This document shows, one piece after another, positions 5,801 through 5,931 of a stretch of 5,931 nt of DNA (position 1 is its first letter; each line of letters starts with the position of its first letter). Source of the stretch: Cellvibrionaceae bacterium (GTDB lineage Bacteria; Pseudomonadota; Gammaproteobacteria; Pseudomonadales; Cellvibrionaceae); the NCBI GenBank assembly GCA_027012915.1, contig JALUYN010000648.1:1-5931 (forward strand), written 5' to 3'. The position numbers and the translations under genes are program-made. Below the pieces are notes generated by a model. It searched no databases. It was not told the DNA's origin and worked only from the letters and a program-made list of their open reading frames with translations.

Positions 5801-5931
5801 GCAATCGCAGTTCTCAGCCACCTCCATGGTGGGTGTGATTGCGCTGGCGGGGATCGTTGTACGCAATTCCCTGCTGATTATCGACTTCGTATTGGAGCAC
5901 CAGCGCCAGGGCATGCCGCTGAAGCAGGCCA
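2877..5931 (+). CDS. RND-family efflux transporter permease subunit (C-terminus cut off)
   Basis: The frame is open for 1018 codons from ATG 2877 to the window edge. RND pumps are proton-driven inner-membrane trimers that export substrates through the adaptor to an outer-membrane channel. The first membrane helix is at about 23-40, followed by the porter motif PGASAEEVEQLVVRPVE (from 62). Helices 2-6 begin near 358, and TM4 reads LGLLVDDAIVVIENVHR with the paired proton-relay Asp at 424 and 425. TM7 begins near 551, the second porter half covers about 585-925, and TM8 to TM10 occupy about 931-1005. TM10 reads ALAGIVVRNSLLIIDF, with Arg996 where AcrB has Lys940. TM11 and TM12 lie outside, so the full protein should be some 1,080 residues or more. 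Motifs such as GNPTNLATL and DGYTLLWDG place it in a divergent RND subgroup, not with classical AcrB or CusA. Substrate unknown. Confidence 0.95.
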   Translation, partial: MTQSSSPFSIAAVLANAFVTSKLAPLLILACLFLGALALSKTPREDNPQIVIPGASVQVSLPGASAEEVEQLVVRPVESAIRLISGVDDFYSTANNSVAQFTVQFEVGQDQEASLVKLHDRLEEVIPLLPDDAGAPIIRSMNVDDVPIVTVTLASSLYDNYALKRVADRLTDGLRTMADVSAVYVKGGRDRQIRVELNPDRMQAFGITLEHVRQVLVAANVSASLGEVVQSGERQQVFLAGYLTSAQDLEKLVVNQVQGRPLYLGNIADIVDGPEQERQYLSRFGFGPADSRFGRYEEGDAPAVTLAVAKQRGTNAVLVAKEVLARVESMRQQFVPADIDLVVTRNDGQIANDAANELILHLGIAVLAVFLVTLLFLGGKEALIVGISVPLVLALTLGALYLAGMTINRVSLFALILSLGLLVDDAIVVIENVHRKYAHLGKADKRSATVEAAREIGNPTNLATLAVMAVFGSLLIVGEMMGEYFYPIAFAVPVAMAASLLIAYTVVPWAACRWLPSHLDQHSAEPDHHRGLGGFYHRLLTGLLARRSRRSWAMLLVVLSILLALLQPAWQFLRPAGTEGPQAWFGVETTVMPFNDENSFLVTVDMPESAPLETTDQLMRELAEELRHYPEVADYQLWIGQSGVADFSGLFRGTAERTGSFVGEVRVNLRHKDQRDLTSMAIVRDLRPRLQARADRFPGATVQLLEDPPGPPVRANLLAEIYGPDSEMLRWLSAQVKIVFANTWDVAEVNDSEPEDVAQLRLVVDREKAALSGVTTADVAIVLRRLIAGEYLGRAQIPGEKNPVPLQLHIPRRYQLDVSQLSRAYVTNPAGAKVPLAELVKVHSTVADRPIHHKNGARVTYVTGEMIRTAPVYAVLAMDSKLDGLALPNGSKLRTGNLTILPQEPNPLDGYTLLWDGAQRLMLDTYRDMLGALALAIVFIFLCLVAYYQSFSLPIVALAAVPLGIAGIFPGHWLLQSQFSATSMVGVIALAGIVVRNSLLIIDFVLEHQRQGMPLKQA

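Overview
This window is most likely gammaproteobacterial. That inference rests on the protein families and signals seen: an IS21-type transposase, a lipoprotein RND adaptor, Shine-Dalgarno-led genes and sigma70-like boxes. It is not a species call. It has two parts joined in a short AT-rich gap: the left end of an IS21-family insertion sequence (about 1-1018, reading leftward) and a rightward drug- or metabolite-efflux operon (about 1133-5931, running off the right edge).

The insertion sequence contributes the first two thirds of istA, broken by an apparent one-base insertion in a run of five T (341-345). Two in-frame start codons, seven codons apart, each have their own ribosome binding site. 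The site of the upstream start lies inside a potential 7-bp hairpin. Between istA and the presumed IS terminus near 1018 are five copies of a 12-bp motif, GTGTTCACRGTW. Four are direct copies at 23-24 bp steps and the innermost is inverted, so the inner two form a long hairpin. This is the iterated-site architecture expected of an IS21-family end.

The gap 1019-1132 is A-rich and holds no gene. It is followed by a likely promoter whose -35/-10 spacer contains an inverted repeat (TAACG-TT-CGTTA), a good candidate operator for the TetR-type repressor encoded next.

The operon is tetR-type regulator (1191-1784), membrane-fusion lipoprotein (1784-2869), then RND inner-membrane pump (2877 to beyond 5931). 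The first two genes overlap by one base and the second and third are 7 bases apart, so they are probably co-transcribed and partly coupled in translation. The expected logic is that the repressor senses an unidentified ligand and releases the operator. The adaptor and pump then form an export complex with an outer-membrane channel, probably TolC-like. No outer-membrane channel gene is in the window. The adaptor keeps the Arg-Leu-Ser tip spacing of AcrA. The pump keeps the paired Asp of the proton relay but has Arg where AcrB has Lys940.

I found no tRNA, rRNA, CRISPR array, phage genes or toxin-antitoxin system. The efflux operon is of a familiar type. The more unusual signals are in the IS end.
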